The notes: generated from the letters alone by a model not told the origin. Counted from the first letter of the stretch, positions 8,242-17,960 are shown. The stretch is DNA of 64,000 bases from Paenibacillus sp. FSL R5-0766 (GCF_037971845.1 NZ_CP150227.1:3100001-3164000); one strand, 5' to 3'. Translations and numbers: made by a program.

Positions 8242-9039
8242 ATGGATGTTCTGCTTTTTGTCATCATGTTTATACTGGGTCTGGTCGGTTCATTTTTCTC
8301 CGGTTTGTTGGGTATTGGTGGGGCCATTATCAATTATCCGCTGCTGTTATATGTTCCATCCTGGATGGGACTGGAGCCATTCTCAGCACATCAGGTATCG
8401 TCGATTAGTATGTTTCAAGTATTTTTTGCTTCACTTGCCGGTGTGATTGCATTCCGCAGAAAAGTAAAAACGGGTAGAAGTGGTGGGGCGATCGTTCACC
8501 GCGGATTGGTGCTATACATGGGCTCCAGCATTCTTGCTGGCAGTCTGATCGGCGGGTTCATATCCGGTCATCTGGACGGAAGGGTTATTAATCTGATCTA
8601 TGGCATTCTGGCGATCATGGCGATTGTGCTTATGCTGATTCCCGGAAAGGGAAAGCTTGATACCTCAGCTCCACTGGTGTTTAACCGATGGTTTGCAGCA
8701 GGCACTGCTTTTGCAGTAGGCATTGTATCAGGAATTGTTGGTGCGGGTGGTGCCTTTATCCTTATTCCTATCATGCTGACGATTCTTAACATCCCCGTAC
8801 GAACGACGATTGCTTCTTCACTGGCGATTGTATTTATCTCCGCAATCGGCGGCGTTATAGGGAAAATTACGGGTGGAGACATTCCGATGGAACCCATCAT
8901 CTATACGGTGATCGGCAGTCTGCTAGGGGCATCCCTTGGTTCACGGGTTAGTTCGATGATCAATGTGAGGGTACTTCGATATGCATTAATCGTACTTATC
9001 GCCATCACAGCGGTTAAAGTCTGGTCATCCATTCTGTAA
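8242..9039 (+). CDS. TauE/SafE family sulfite/organosulfonate exporter-like permease
   Basis: A membrane protein of 265 residues with about eight hydrophobic segments arranged as two repeats. Each repeat carries the glycine-rich signature of the family (SGLLGIGGAIINYPLLL near residue 20 and SGIVGAGGAFILIPIML near 170). Family members export sulfite, sulfoacetate or related anions, but many are uncharacterised. AAAGGAAG lies 11 bases ahead of ATG 8242. No sulfur gene is nearby, so the substrate stays open. Confidence 0.88.
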   Translation: MDVLLFVIMFILGLVGSFFSGLLGIGGAIINYPLLLYVPSWMGLEPFSAHQVSSISMFQVFFASLAGVIAFRRKVKTGRSGGAIVHRGLVLYMGSSILAGSLIGGFISGHLDGRVINLIYGILAIMAIVLMLIPGKGKLDTSAPLVFNRWFAAGTAFAVGIVSGIVGAGGAFILIPIMLTILNIPVRTTIASSLAIVFISAIGGVIGKITGGDIPMEPIIYTVIGSLLGASLGSRVSSMINVRVLRYALIVLIAITAVKVWSSIL

Positions 9040-9169
9040 AACCACGTATATGGGAATGAACAGTGACGATTTCGTAACCAAACGGTTGGATCGCCGTATA
9101 AAGGTTATGAACATGAGCTGAAGCGTTAGATACATCATCAAATGAGTTCAGTTTTCGTCCATGGAGCAC
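9014..9169 (-). CDS. Possible small protein, 51 aa
   Basis: A minus-strand frame in the gap between the TauE gene and the isoprenoid synthase gene. GTG 9169 is preceded at five bases by AAAGGAG, a strong Shine-Dalgarno. The product begins MLHGRKLNSFDDV and contains IQPFGYEIVTVHSH. An ATG at 9184 and a GTG at 9223 are alternatives upstream. It overlaps the end of the TauE gene by 26 bases tail to tail. I know no family; the good ribosome-binding site and protein-like composition are the only support. Confidence 0.4.
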   Translation of the reverse strand: MLHGRKLNSFDDVSNASAHVHNLYTAIQPFGYEIVTVHSHIRGFTEWMTRL

Positions 9170-9226
9170 CTCATCTCCTTTCATGGATACATGTTTAACA
9201 TTAATAGAAGTTGAGGTATCCACCCT

Positions 9227-11608
9227 ATGAATAACGTACTTACAGAACAGGCTGATGCAGGATATCGGCTAGCTGAGCAGAAAGCATCTCAGTATTTTAC
9301 TTCTCTTAGGAAGCAACTTATGGATAATACGTATACAACAGCACTTACCCAAGATATTCATGTATGGCAAAAAAAACATATTCATCGTTTTGCCTGGCTT
9401 TCTCTTTTATCACCTAGCAAAAGAAAACCGGATCCCCGGGATGTTCATAGATATATCCACTGGCTGAATACTACAGGAAAGCTGGAGGATTACCTGGATC
9501 GGAGTATCTCCTATATTTATATGCGGGATCTGGGGCAAGCCCTTGATTCTCCGGGTACGCAGGCCCGAATTCAGCACGTTGTCCAGAATACCAAAAAATA
9601 CTTTATGGGCTCCGCTACTGGGCGCAAAGGCCAGCCTGATTATATCAGTCTGGCTGCGTTGTACCGATGGGGACAGAAGGAACATATTGAAACGGCTGTC
9701 ATCTGGGTGATGAACAAATTAAAGAATGTAGCATCCAACATCCCGAAGGAGCTGGATGCAGAGCAGGCGCAACGGAAGCTCATCAAGATCATTCTCGGCG
9801 TGGTCCTTCATGTGGACGATGAGATGAATGAGCAGACACCACCTGAAGAACGCGCCCGGAGATTTGATGCGGCGATCCGACTTGGTTATTCGTACGGTTT
9901 GACATATCCATTTGTGGATGATCTGCTGGATTCTCAAGCTTTGACTGTTCAGGAAAAAGAACAATATTCCCTGATGATACGTGATGCACTTCTTACTGGG
10001 GTTGTACCTGATCTGGGAGAGTGGAAAGGTAGCAATCTGGAAGTGATCGAATATGTACATTCCGAGCTTCGGGAAGCATTTGAGTACATTAAGGACTATC
10101 AGCATCCAGAGAAACAGCGCACGTTCTTAGAGCAATCCTATGTATTCTTTCAGTCTCAGGAGATCGATCGCAACAAGAAATTAGCCAATGCGAATTATAC
10201 GAATGAAGAATTGTACATTCCGATTATTATCAAATCTTCTTCTTCCCGATTAATCGTCCGGTCTGTTCTCAGTGCACCAGTGGATGAAGGATTTGATCTG
10301 CGGACGTTCTATTACGGGATATATAATCAGTTGGCCGATGATTTTGCCGATATGTTTGACGATATGGAAGAAGGGGCAGTAACTCCGTATACGTACTATT
10401 TGAAGTATCGAGATTTGCGTCCCGACTTGATTAATCCATATGAATTGTATTGGGCAGTCATCTCTCATCTAATCCATGATGTGTACAACTCGGATGCCAA
10501 GACCCGTGAGGTCATACTGGATCGTGCCATCAACGGGCTGAAGCGTTGTAAAGAACGGTTGGGACAGCAAAAATATGATGAAGTGATGACGATCTTTGCC
10601 TCCGGGCAGCCTGAATTTAATCAACTGGTTCAACAGATGGTGCGAAAAGCAGATGACGTTGATTTCCTTGATAAATTGTTACGGGATCAGGTCGTGCTTC
10701 AATTGAAAAAAGACAAGCAGGAGAAAGACGAGTTCAAGCAGACCATTCGAACAGTTCGCGAACAGATTAATGTGGAGTTGCAGATTGCGAAGCCTGGTGG
10801 CCTTCATGAGATGAAAGAAACGCTGATCGATGCGGCCAATTACAGCTTGCAGGGAGACGGAAAAAGGCTACGTCCGATATTAACTTGGGTTATGGGCGTG
10901 CGCGAGTATGGTCTTCATGAATCATCCATCGTTCCGCTGCTGAGATCATTAGAGTACATGCATACCGCTTCCCTGATCTTTGATGATCTGCCAACGCAGG
11001 ATAATGCTTCGACAAGGCGTGGACGTTCCACTCTGCACCATGTGCACAATAGTGCCACAGCAGAGCTTACGGGTCTGTTTCTCATTCAGAAGGCGATTGG
11101 AGAGCAATCCTCATTGGATCGTTTTAATGCGGCAACCGTGCTCAGACTCATTCAGTATTCGGCTGAAAAAGCAGAGGATATGTGTATGGGGCAGGCCATG
11201 GATCTGAACTCCAAAGGTAAGGCATTGACGCTGGAGCAGTTGAACATGATCTGTTTTTACAAAACAGGCATTGCCTTCGAAGCTGCCCTGGTCATGCCAG
11301 CGATACTTGCCCAAGTGAAGGAACCGGAGATGGCTGCGCTGAAAAAGTTCGCTTATCATGCAGGGATCGCCTTCCAGATCAAGGACGACTTGCTGGATTT
11401 CGAGGGGAATCACCTCATTCTTGGGAAACCTGCAGGTCAGGATGTGCGGAACAACAATTCAACCTTTGTGTCTATTCTGGGTGATGAAGGCGCGAAGAAA
11501 GCGATGTGGGAGCATTATTGTCTTGCTACAGATGCATTGAACGAGATGCCGAAACCTATTCCATTTTTGAGACATTTATTGGATTATCTTGTTGGCCGCG
11601 AGCGCTAA
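9227..11608 (+). CDS. Polyprenyl (isoprenyl diphosphate) synthase with large N-terminal extension
   Basis: A 793-residue protein. The C-terminal third (about residues 510-793) is a trans-isoprenyl diphosphate synthase. It has the first aspartate-rich motif DDLPTQD starting at D586 followed by STRRG, GQAMDL, and the second motif DDLLD at D720-D724, so the active site looks intact. It should condense allylic diphosphates with isopentenyl diphosphate. Usual enzymes are about 300 residues. The first 500 residues are not a standard domain but also look all-helical and terpenoid-synthase-like, with VDDLLDS at D231, HVDDEM at D197 and LADDFADMFDDMEEG near D371. GAGG lies 10 bases ahead of ATG. No ComX-like peptide gene was found beside it, so a ComQ role is not supported. 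Chain length unknown. Confidence 0.85.
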   Translation: MNNVLTEQADAGYRLAEQKASQYFTSLRKQLMDNTYTTALTQDIHVWQKKHIHRFAWLSLLSPSKRKPDPRDVHRYIHWLNTTGKLEDYLDRSISYIYMRDLGQALDSPGTQARIQHVVQNTKKYFMGSATGRKGQPDYISLAALYRWGQKEHIETAVIWVMNKLKNVASNIPKELDAEQAQRKLIKIILGVVLHVDDEMNEQTPPEERARRFDAAIRLGYSYGLTYPFVDDLLDSQALTVQEKEQYSLMIRDALLTGVVPDLGEWKGSNLEVIEYVHSELREAFEYIKDYQHPEKQRTFLEQSYVFFQSQEIDRNKKLANANYTNEELYIPIIIKSSSSRLIVRSVLSAPVDEGFDLRTFYYGIYNQLADDFADMFDDMEEGAVTPYTYYLKYRDLRPDLINPYELYWAVISHLIHDVYNSDAKTREVILDRAINGLKRCKERLGQQKYDEVMTIFASGQPEFNQLVQQMVRKADDVDFLDKLLRDQVVLQLKKDKQEKDEFKQTIRTVREQINVELQIAKPGGLHEMKETLIDAANYSLQGDGKRLRPILTWVMGVREYGLHESSIVPLLRSLEYMHTASLIFDDLPTQDNASTRRGRSTLHHVHNSATAELTGLFLIQKAIGEQSSLDRFNAATVLRLIQYSAEKAEDMCMGQAMDLNSKGKALTLEQLNMICFYKTGIAFEAALVMPAILAQVKEPEMAALKKFAYHAGIAFQIKDDLLDFEGNHLILGKPAGQDVRNNNSTFVSILGDEGAKKAMWEHYCLATDALNEMPKPIPFLRHLLDYLVGRER

Positions 11609-11879
11609 TCCATTTTTCTCGCGATGCCTTACTGCATATGACTTATAATGATATATGATGACAAAGGTCGGGATTCCATATGGATGGATTCCAGGCCTTG
11701 TTTGACTTTGTAGACACCAAACTTTTGAAAAGATATGTTTCAATAACTCAATTTTTGGGTACTAAGCTGGTACTGTGGTTTTAAAACGAACCGATCCTTT
11801 GTGGAACAACTTCCTTCCAATTAAAATTAACTTTCGACTATTTATAACATGAGTTTATATGCCAAAAGGAGAGTTTACA

Positions 11880-14507
11880 ATGCAGGTTCAAAAGGTCGAC
11901 CATCACGAATTGTTCGAGCAGATATACAACCAAGCACCTATTGGAATTGCACTCGTTGCTCCGACAGGAGAATGGAGAAAAGTGAACCCCGCATTTTGCT
12001 GTATGCTGGGTTTTACGTATGAGGAATTAACGAAGCTCACCTACCAGGATATTACGCATCCGGATGACTCACCACAAGATGTGATCTATAATTGTGAGCT
12101 ATTCGAAGGTAAATCTAAAGAGTATCAATATGAAAAGCGTTATATCCATAAAAATGGTAACATCTTATGGATTTCATTGCATGTTTCATTGGTTCGTAGC
12201 GAAATTACGGATGAACCTCTTTACTTCATTTGCCATATTGTTGATATAACTGACCGCAAAATGTCTGAACAAAAACTTCTGCATAGTGAAGAGATGTTCA
12301 AACTGATTACAGATCACGCTCAGGAGATCATCTATATTGCTGATCAGGAGGGCGTTTGTCGATTCTGCTCTCCCTCAGTCCAACATTTATTGGGTTATTC
12401 GCCAGAAGAAGTGATTGGTCAAAATAATGATGCATATTTCCACCCACAAGATGTGGAACGGATCTCACAGATGGACTTGACTAAAGGAAATCTGTTGAAT
12501 ATCAGGGTCCGTCATAAAGAGGGACATTATCTGTGGTTCGAGACCACATACAAGGTCTTTGGTGATGCTGAGCTTGGACAGCAGATTCTTTCGATTGGAC
12601 GAGATGTATCCGAACGAAAAAAACATAAAGACATCAGTGCAGAGGCTGAACGCATCGCTTTAATTGGCAGTTGGGAGTGGGATATGGTCAAAGACCAGAT
12701 CGCACTTTCCGATCAGATTTTTGAGATTTTTGAACTTGAACGCACCCGTAAATCATACTGTGCAAATGATGTTTTTAAAGTTATGAATGCTGCAGACAGA
12801 GCTTCTTTACAAGAACAAATGGAATGGGTAAAACAAGGAAAATCGCTTGATTTTGAATACAAACACATCAGTTCTGATGGAAGTGAGAAGTATCTTCACT
12901 TACGCGGGCTGATCACGCTCGATGAATATCAGCAGCCAGTTCAGCTGAACGGAACACTTCAGGATATCACTGAACGCAAACGTATCGAATTTAAATTGCA
13001 GGAATCTGTGGAGCGATACACTTCGCTTAAGAAATACAATCATGACGCCATTATCTCGTTTAACATGGACGGTAATATTATGAATGCAAATCCAGTAGCG
13101 GTGAAAATGACGGGTTGTCCCGTGGCTGAAATGATTGGTACAAGCATAAGCAGATTTATCGGAGCCAGTAATCTGGCTCTGATTCTGGGCAGTAATTATG
13201 AGATGGCTGAAAAGGAAATCAATGCTGTTCGGCACACGGATGGATCTGAGACAGAAGTCTTGGCTACGCTTGCTCCAATTATTATTAATACATCCAATGT
13301 CGGGTTTTACCTGATTGCGAAGGATATTACGGAGCAGAAAAAACTGCTGGTAGCCAAAGAAACAGCGGAGAGAATGAATAAGGCCAAAAGTGAATTTTTG
13401 GCGATGATGAGCCATGAAATCCGCACACCTATGAATGGTGTAATTGGGATGACGGATTTGCTTCTGGATACTCCTGGACTTAGCGGGGAACAGAAGGAAT
13501 ATATCGAAATCATCCAGAAGAGTGGAGATTCTTTGCTGGCCATCATTAATGATATACTTGATTTTTCCAAAATCGAATCAGGCAAAACCGATCTGGTAGA
13601 TGATCCTTTTGATCTCGTAGAAATCGTGACCGAGACGGTGCAGATCGTAAAACCACTGGCTCGTGAAAAGAAGCTGGATGTTCGTATGTGCGTAGAAGAT
13701 GCTATTCCAACTCCGGTGTATGGTGATGCTTATCGTCTTAAACAGGTACTTACCAATATCATTGGCAACGCAGTCAAATTCACTTCAGAAGGCGGCGTGG
13801 AAGTTAAAGTGGGAGTTAAGGAGCAGTGCGGCAAAAACGTGCAGCTTTATTTTCAGGTAAAAGATTCGGGCATTGGCATTCCGGCTGAGAGGAAACAACA
13901 ATTATTTGAACCTTTCTACCAACTGGAGAATTCTATGACCCGCAAACCTCAAGGTACCGGTCTTGGCCTTGCCATTAGCAAGAAACTGGTGGAGCTTATG
14001 CAGGGTGAGATCTGGATCGAGGAATCGGATGAACCGGGTACAATATTTATATTTACCGCCCAATTTAAATTAAATAACGGTGAAGAGAGCAACAGGTTGG
14101 ATCAACAGCAGCAGAAGAGCAGAACATCAGCCTTACGAATTTTAATTGCAGAAGACAATGAGGTGAATCAACTCGTCCTTAGCAGAATCGTTGAGAAAAA
14201 AGGGCACTTCGTGGATCGTGTGGCGGACGGTGTTGAGGCAGTCGAGGCGGTCAAACACACTTCATATGATATTGTCTTCATGGATGTGCATATGCCAAGG
14301 CTTAATGGATTCGAAGCGACAAAAGCGATTAAAAATGCTTTGCACCCCGAGAGTTGTCCATACATTATTGCGGTAACTGCAAATGCGTTAAGAGGTGACA
14401 TGGATAAATGCTTGAAGGCAGGCATGGATGCGTATGTCAGCAAACCGATTAAAATCGAATCTATTATGCAAGCATTGGAGACCTATTACATCAAAAATAA
14501 TCTCTGA
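11880..14507 (+). CDS. Soluble hybrid sensor histidine kinase with four PAS domains
   Basis: An 875-residue signalling protein without membrane segments, so it probably senses a cytoplasmic cue. Four PAS/PAC units run from about residue 10 to 490, each closing with the DITDRK / DVSERK / DITERK / DITEQK motif. The HisKA domain has the phosphoacceptor H512 in MMSHEIRTPMNGV. The ATPase domain shows N-box NIIGNAVKFT, G1 DSGIGIP and G2 GTGLGLAI. A receiver domain (about 750-870) has D802 in FMDVHMP and the conserved lysine in SKP. AAAGGAG at 11864 precedes ATG 11880. No response-regulator gene lies beside it, so it is an orphan hybrid kinase whose output partner is unknown. Confidence 0.93.
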   Translation: MQVQKVDHHELFEQIYNQAPIGIALVAPTGEWRKVNPAFCCMLGFTYEELTKLTYQDITHPDDSPQDVIYNCELFEGKSKEYQYEKRYIHKNGNILWISLHVSLVRSEITDEPLYFICHIVDITDRKMSEQKLLHSEEMFKLITDHAQEIIYIADQEGVCRFCSPSVQHLLGYSPEEVIGQNNDAYFHPQDVERISQMDLTKGNLLNIRVRHKEGHYLWFETTYKVFGDAELGQQILSIGRDVSERKKHKDISAEAERIALIGSWEWDMVKDQIALSDQIFEIFELERTRKSYCANDVFKVMNAADRASLQEQMEWVKQGKSLDFEYKHISSDGSEKYLHLRGLITLDEYQQPVQLNGTLQDITERKRIEFKLQESVERYTSLKKYNHDAIISFNMDGNIMNANPVAVKMTGCPVAEMIGTSISRFIGASNLALILGSNYEMAEKEINAVRHTDGSETEVLATLAPIIINTSNVGFYLIAKDITEQKKLLVAKETAERMNKAKSEFLAMMSHEIRTPMNGVIGMTDLLLDTPGLSGEQKEYIEIIQKSGDSLLAIINDILDFSKIESGKTDLVDDPFDLVEIVTETVQIVKPLAREKKLDVRMCVEDAIPTPVYGDAYRLKQVLTNIIGNAVKFTSEGGVEVKVGVKEQCGKNVQLYFQVKDSGIGIPAERKQQLFEPFYQLENSMTRKPQGTGLGLAISKKLVELMQGEIWIEESDEPGTIFIFTAQFKLNNGEESNRLDQQQQKSRTSALRILIAEDNEVNQLVLSRIVEKKGHFVDRVADGVEAVEAVKHTSYDIVFMDVHMPRLNGFEATKAIKNALHPESCPYIIAVTANALRGDMDKCLKAGMDAYVSKPIKIESIMQALETYYIKNNL

Positions 14508-14532
14508 GTGTCCTGAAAATGGATTCATGAGC

Positions 14533-14574
14533 AAAAGCTGCTAGCTTATCGTAAATAGGCTAGCAGCTTTTTTG
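14533..14574 (+). terminator. Strong terminator between the kinase and SgrR-like genes
   Basis: AAAAGCTGCTAGC / GCTAGCAGCTTTT perfect stem, with T run on the plus strand and A run ahead. It can serve both converging genes. Confidence 0.9.
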
Positions 14575-14585
14575 TGCACAAATCT

Positions 14586-16352
14586 CTAAGGATTTTTGAT
14601 CCACAATTTGGAGATGTCCAGATAACCGAATTCTGCTATCTGCATGCCGAAGATGCTCTGATCCAGTTCAGCCTGCTTGTTCATGTGACAGCCATGCAAG
14701 ATCCAGCAGTGATCACGTAGCAAGGCTTCAGCTTCATCCAGGAGCACAGTACGGTCTGCCCGATGAAGCGTTGCGAAATGATCCAGTTTGTCATCCAGTA
14801 GAGACTGGAATGCAGGAGACATGCACATATGAAAATGGTTGGACAGGTTTTTGAAAAAGTGAATCATGCCGTACTGCCAATCTTCCTCCAGTATCTCTTC
14901 AGCGAGGATCAATTGCGCGTTCGTGGTTTCCTCTGAGTTGAAATAATCCACAACGGCCTGCATGCTGATGTTCAGACCGATGGACGCTGCCCGACACTGG
15001 AACCACTGCGCAACGTCTGCATCCTTATTATGTTTATACGATAATGTTACCGTCTCACCCTGGTACCCACAGTTGTACAGCAATTCACGAGCATGCTCAA
15101 GAGAGGCAACGGTCCAGTCTTGGGCTGCACTTTTCCACGGCAGAAAGCTGCTGGCCGGTGTGATCCGATTCCCACCGAGATCTCGGACAAGCGCGACCGA
15201 ATCATAGACGATACGCAGGGCTTGTCGAAATAGGGGATGATGATGGATGCCTTCCTTGTGAAAATTGAACAGCATATACTGACAACCTAGCGCCGGATAA
15301 TTGATGCTGTTCGTCTGATCACAGCCTGTTGCGAGACTCAATCGATCTGTACCTGGTAGCTCATAATAGCGATCATTTGGACTCAGCTCAGGCACAAACC
15401 AGAAATGGACTTGGTCCAGATGTGGCCGGATGCCGTAGTAAGCATCAAAAGCGGTAAGCTCCAGCACATCTTCATTCAGCTCAGAGATCTGAAAAGGACC
15501 GGTACCTATCAATGTATTGGCTACATTGTAATCGTAGGGCAGGATTGTCATCCGAATACAACTGAACAGATGCAAGAAAAACCGATTAGGACGATGTAGA
15601 ACAAACTTGATGCAGTAATCACCAGCTACTTCCGAACGTTGAATATCCCGATATAACCAGATGGACGGACTATGTACATCAATCAATCGTTGCAACGTCG
15701 CTTGCACATCCCGGGACGTCATGACACGGCCGTTGTGGAAACGTACACCTTTTCGGAGATAAAAGGTCCATAAGCGATGGTCCTCGCTGCACTCCCACAT
15801 GTGAGCCAGTGCTGGCAGGAATAATTCCGTCTTGGCATCATAAGTGATCAACGTATTACAGACCTGGCTTAATAGGTAGGTTTCAAATGCAGTATACACA
15901 AAGGCTGGGTCCAAATCACCTAACTGGCGTGACCTCATGATGCGCAGGATATCCTGACCAGAGGCAGTTTCATCGTGGCTATGAAATCCCATCTGTTGAT
16001 GAAGGGAGAGCATGAGCTGTTCTCGCAATGTATCATCCATCTGAACGGTTCCGATGAGTTCAATGGCATCTTTCATTTTGCCTTTAGCTAGAAGTTCGGT
16101 AAAACTCGCTTCCAGCGCTTCATTCATGCTACGAAGCATCGTTAACGCCGAATGATGTCCACGACCACGCCCAGGCTGCCAATGAATAAAGCCTTGTTCC
16201 TCCAATTTTCTGAGAATGAATTTCACATTGCGAGGGGTGCAGCACAAGGCAGCGGACAGGCTGTCAATCGTTACCGCTACAGGTTCATGAAGTTTGAATG
16301 AAAGTTGTTCCGCCCCGGCGAGCCTTATAAAGTGTGTATGCAGGGTATCCAT
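14586..16352 (-). CDS. SgrR-type regulator (HTH plus solute-binding-protein domain)
   Basis: A 588-residue cytoplasmic regulator with the SgrR layout. The N-terminal winged-helix DNA-binding domain (about residues 5-95; SLSAALCCTPRNVKFILRKLEEQGFIHWQPGRGRG) is followed by an SBP_bac_5 oligopeptide-binding-like domain (FHNGRVMTSRDVQATLQRL, GTGPFQISELNEDVLELTAFDAYYG) without a signal peptide. In enterics SgrR senses sugar-phosphate stress. ATG 16352 has AGAGGAG eight bases ahead; ATG 16358 is an alternative. It is divergent from an MFS exporter 145 bases away, repeating the SgrR/SetA-style pairing, so it probably controls that gene and itself. The ligand is unknown. Confidence 0.88.
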   Translation of the reverse strand: MDTLHTHFIRLAGAEQLSFKLHEPVAVTIDSLSAALCCTPRNVKFILRKLEEQGFIHWQPGRGRGHHSALTMLRSMNEALEASFTELLAKGKMKDAIELIGTVQMDDTLREQLMLSLHQQMGFHSHDETASGQDILRIMRSRQLGDLDPAFVYTAFETYLLSQVCNTLITYDAKTELFLPALAHMWECSEDHRLWTFYLRKGVRFHNGRVMTSRDVQATLQRLIDVHSPSIWLYRDIQRSEVAGDYCIKFVLHRPNRFFLHLFSCIRMTILPYDYNVANTLIGTGPFQISELNEDVLELTAFDAYYGIRPHLDQVHFWFVPELSPNDRYYELPGTDRLSLATGCDQTNSINYPALGCQYMLFNFHKEGIHHHPLFRQALRIVYDSVALVRDLGGNRITPASSFLPWKSAAQDWTVASLEHARELLYNCGYQGETVTLSYKHNKDADVAQWFQCRAASIGLNISMQAVVDYFNSEETTNAQLILAEEILEEDWQYGMIHFFKNLSNHFHMCMSPAFQSLLDDKLDHFATLHRADRTVLLDEAEALLRDHCWILHGCHMNKQAELDQSIFGMQIAEFGYLDISKLWIKNP

Positions 16353-16497
16353 GGCCATGACTCCTCTATTAAAGGTGAAAAGTGTGATCATATGTTTACA
16401 CTTTTACTTCCCCCTTTTATCCTTACAATTATACATTAGTAGAGGTAGTTCAAAAAGTCCGCTTTTGAAGCACTTAGAAAGAATAGGAGAAGTTCGC

Positions 16498-17733
16498 ATG
16501 AAGCAATATTTAAGGCAAATTCACCCCTTGGCATGGACGATCATTATCGGAACCATGTTTGGACGTCTTGTGACGTCAATGAGTATCCCGTTTCTATCCA
16601 TCTATCTGACACGTGTACTAGATGCTACACCGACCCAGACCGGTATTACTGTGGCCGTTAGCTCGCTGGCAGGTGTCATGGTCAGCTTTTATGGAGGTTA
16701 TATTTCGGACCGGATCGGGCGCAAAATCGTGATGTTAATCTCGGTATTTAGCTGGGCAGGTGTGTTTTTCATTTTTTCAGCAGCAGAGCATCTATGGGTG
16801 TTCTTTGTTGCCAATACGTTAAACGGATTATGCCGCGCAGTATTTGAGCCCACCTCCAGAGCACTGTTATCGGATATTACTTCTCCGGAGAACAAATTGT
16901 TGGTGTTCAACCTCAGATATGCTGCAATTAATCTCGGTGTGGTCTTTGGACCAATTATCGGATTTCAGCTGGGATCATCTGAATCGACGTTTCCGTTTGT
17001 GATTTCCGGCTTGGTATACATAGCCTATGGATTTGTATTATTTCTGCAATTCAAGCTACAGCATGGCAATCTGCCGGAGCGTCACCAGACTACCGCCCCA
17101 CGTTTGCGTGAAGCACTCATGACCACCGGTCGCGACCGGGTATTTCTGCCGGTATTAATCGGTACCACATTTTGTGTGCTGGGTTACGGACACTTCAGTT
17201 CTACGTTGGCACAGTACTTGGCGAGGAGCCCGATCTTTGAGAACGGAAGTCAGATGTTCTCGTACATGCTTTCCCTGAATGCCGTGACGGTACTGATTAT
17301 TCAGTATCCTCTTGTGCGAACCTTCCGAAACTTCCCACCGCTTGTTCCTCTGATTGTGGGTAACCTGCTGGTCGCAACCAGTCTAATGATGGTTGGAATC
17401 GCTGAAGGTGTACTCATGATGATGATGAGTGTCATACTATTTACCATTGGGGAAGTGTTGTTGTTCACCATGATGGATATGCTCATTGACCGGATTGCAA
17501 AGCCGGAATGGAAAGGGACGTATTTCGGGACTATCGGCTTCAATAATATCGGTAGTGTCATTGCTCCTGTCATGGGAGGTGTGTTGTTAAGTCAATTTGG
17601 AGCGGAGAATGGGCTTGCTGTCTTTCTACCGATTGCACTGACGACTGCCCTGGGAGTACCTTTTCTTCTGATCGCACATAGGCGTCTTGTTGTTAGAGAG
17701 AAGCAAACCGAGTCCACATCATTAAGTATGTAG
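16498..17733 (+). CDS. MFS transporter (DHA1-like), divergent from the SgrR-like regulator
   Basis: A 411-residue inner-membrane permease with twelve predicted hydrophobic segments. The MFS motif A appears as GGYISDRIGRKIVM after segment 2, followed by SRALLSDITSPENK and NLGVVFGPIIG. These fit drug:proton antiporters and sugar exporters of the MdtG/SetA kind. AGGAG at 16485 lies eight bases ahead of ATG 16498. Its pairing with an SgrR-like regulator suggests efflux of a sugar, oligopeptide-like molecule or toxic compound sensed by that protein; this is inference from synteny. Confidence 0.87.
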   Translation: MKQYLRQIHPLAWTIIIGTMFGRLVTSMSIPFLSIYLTRVLDATPTQTGITVAVSSLAGVMVSFYGGYISDRIGRKIVMLISVFSWAGVFFIFSAAEHLWVFFVANTLNGLCRAVFEPTSRALLSDITSPENKLLVFNLRYAAINLGVVFGPIIGFQLGSSESTFPFVISGLVYIAYGFVLFLQFKLQHGNLPERHQTTAPRLREALMTTGRDRVFLPVLIGTTFCVLGYGHFSSTLAQYLARSPIFENGSQMFSYMLSLNAVTVLIIQYPLVRTFRNFPPLVPLIVGNLLVATSLMMVGIAEGVLMMMMSVILFTIGEVLLFTMMDMLIDRIAKPEWKGTYFGTIGFNNIGSVIAPVMGGVLLSQFGAENGLAVFLPIALTTALGVPFLLIAHRRLVVREKQTESTSLSM

Positions 17734-17787
17734 CGAGAATAGAAAAGGTAATGACATGAATTAAATAACAATTCAGTTAAAATTATC

Positions 17788-17816
17788 TTGACGGATGTTA
17801 GTCCAGCGAATACAAT
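17788..17816 (+). promoter_or_regulatory. Sigma-A promoter of the ABC exporter leader
   Basis: TTGACG (17788-17793), a 17-base spacer, then TACAAT (17811-17816): a near-consensus promoter. Transcription would start near 17823, about 510 bases before the ABC gene. Confidence 0.75.
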
Positions 17817-17852
17817 AAACAACAAATATGTGAAACGGGTGGGATGATGATT

Positions 17853-17885
17853 ATGTTTATGCCTATACAGATTTCAAATCGATAA
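17853..17885 (+). CDS. Candidate 10-codon leader peptide
   Basis: ATG 17853 opens a ten-codon frame (MFMPIQISNR) about 30 bases after the predicted transcription start, with GGGTGGGATGATG ahead as a ribosome-binding site. It sits directly upstream of the leader hairpins. Short ORFs at this place are typical of ribosome-mediated attenuation in antibiotic-exporter genes, but a ten-codon frame can also arise by chance. Confidence 0.4.
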   Translation: MFMPIQISNR

Positions 17886-17960
17886 CTGAATACGCATGAG
17901 CATAGTGACATTAATCCAATTTTTTTGCAATGATCGCGTTGGGACAGTCATGTTTGTGCA

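Noticed and set aside
9040..9226. ComX-type pheromone gene beside the polyprenyl synthase (ComQXPA idea)
   Set aside because: No short ORF with a C-terminal tryptophan lies beside the synthase, the synthase is far larger than ComQ, and the downstream kinase is a soluble PAS hybrid rather than ComP.
12900..13415. 171-codon minus-strand open frame
   Set aside because: Antisense to PAS and HisKA-coding sequence of the hybrid kinase; composition is that of a shadow frame.
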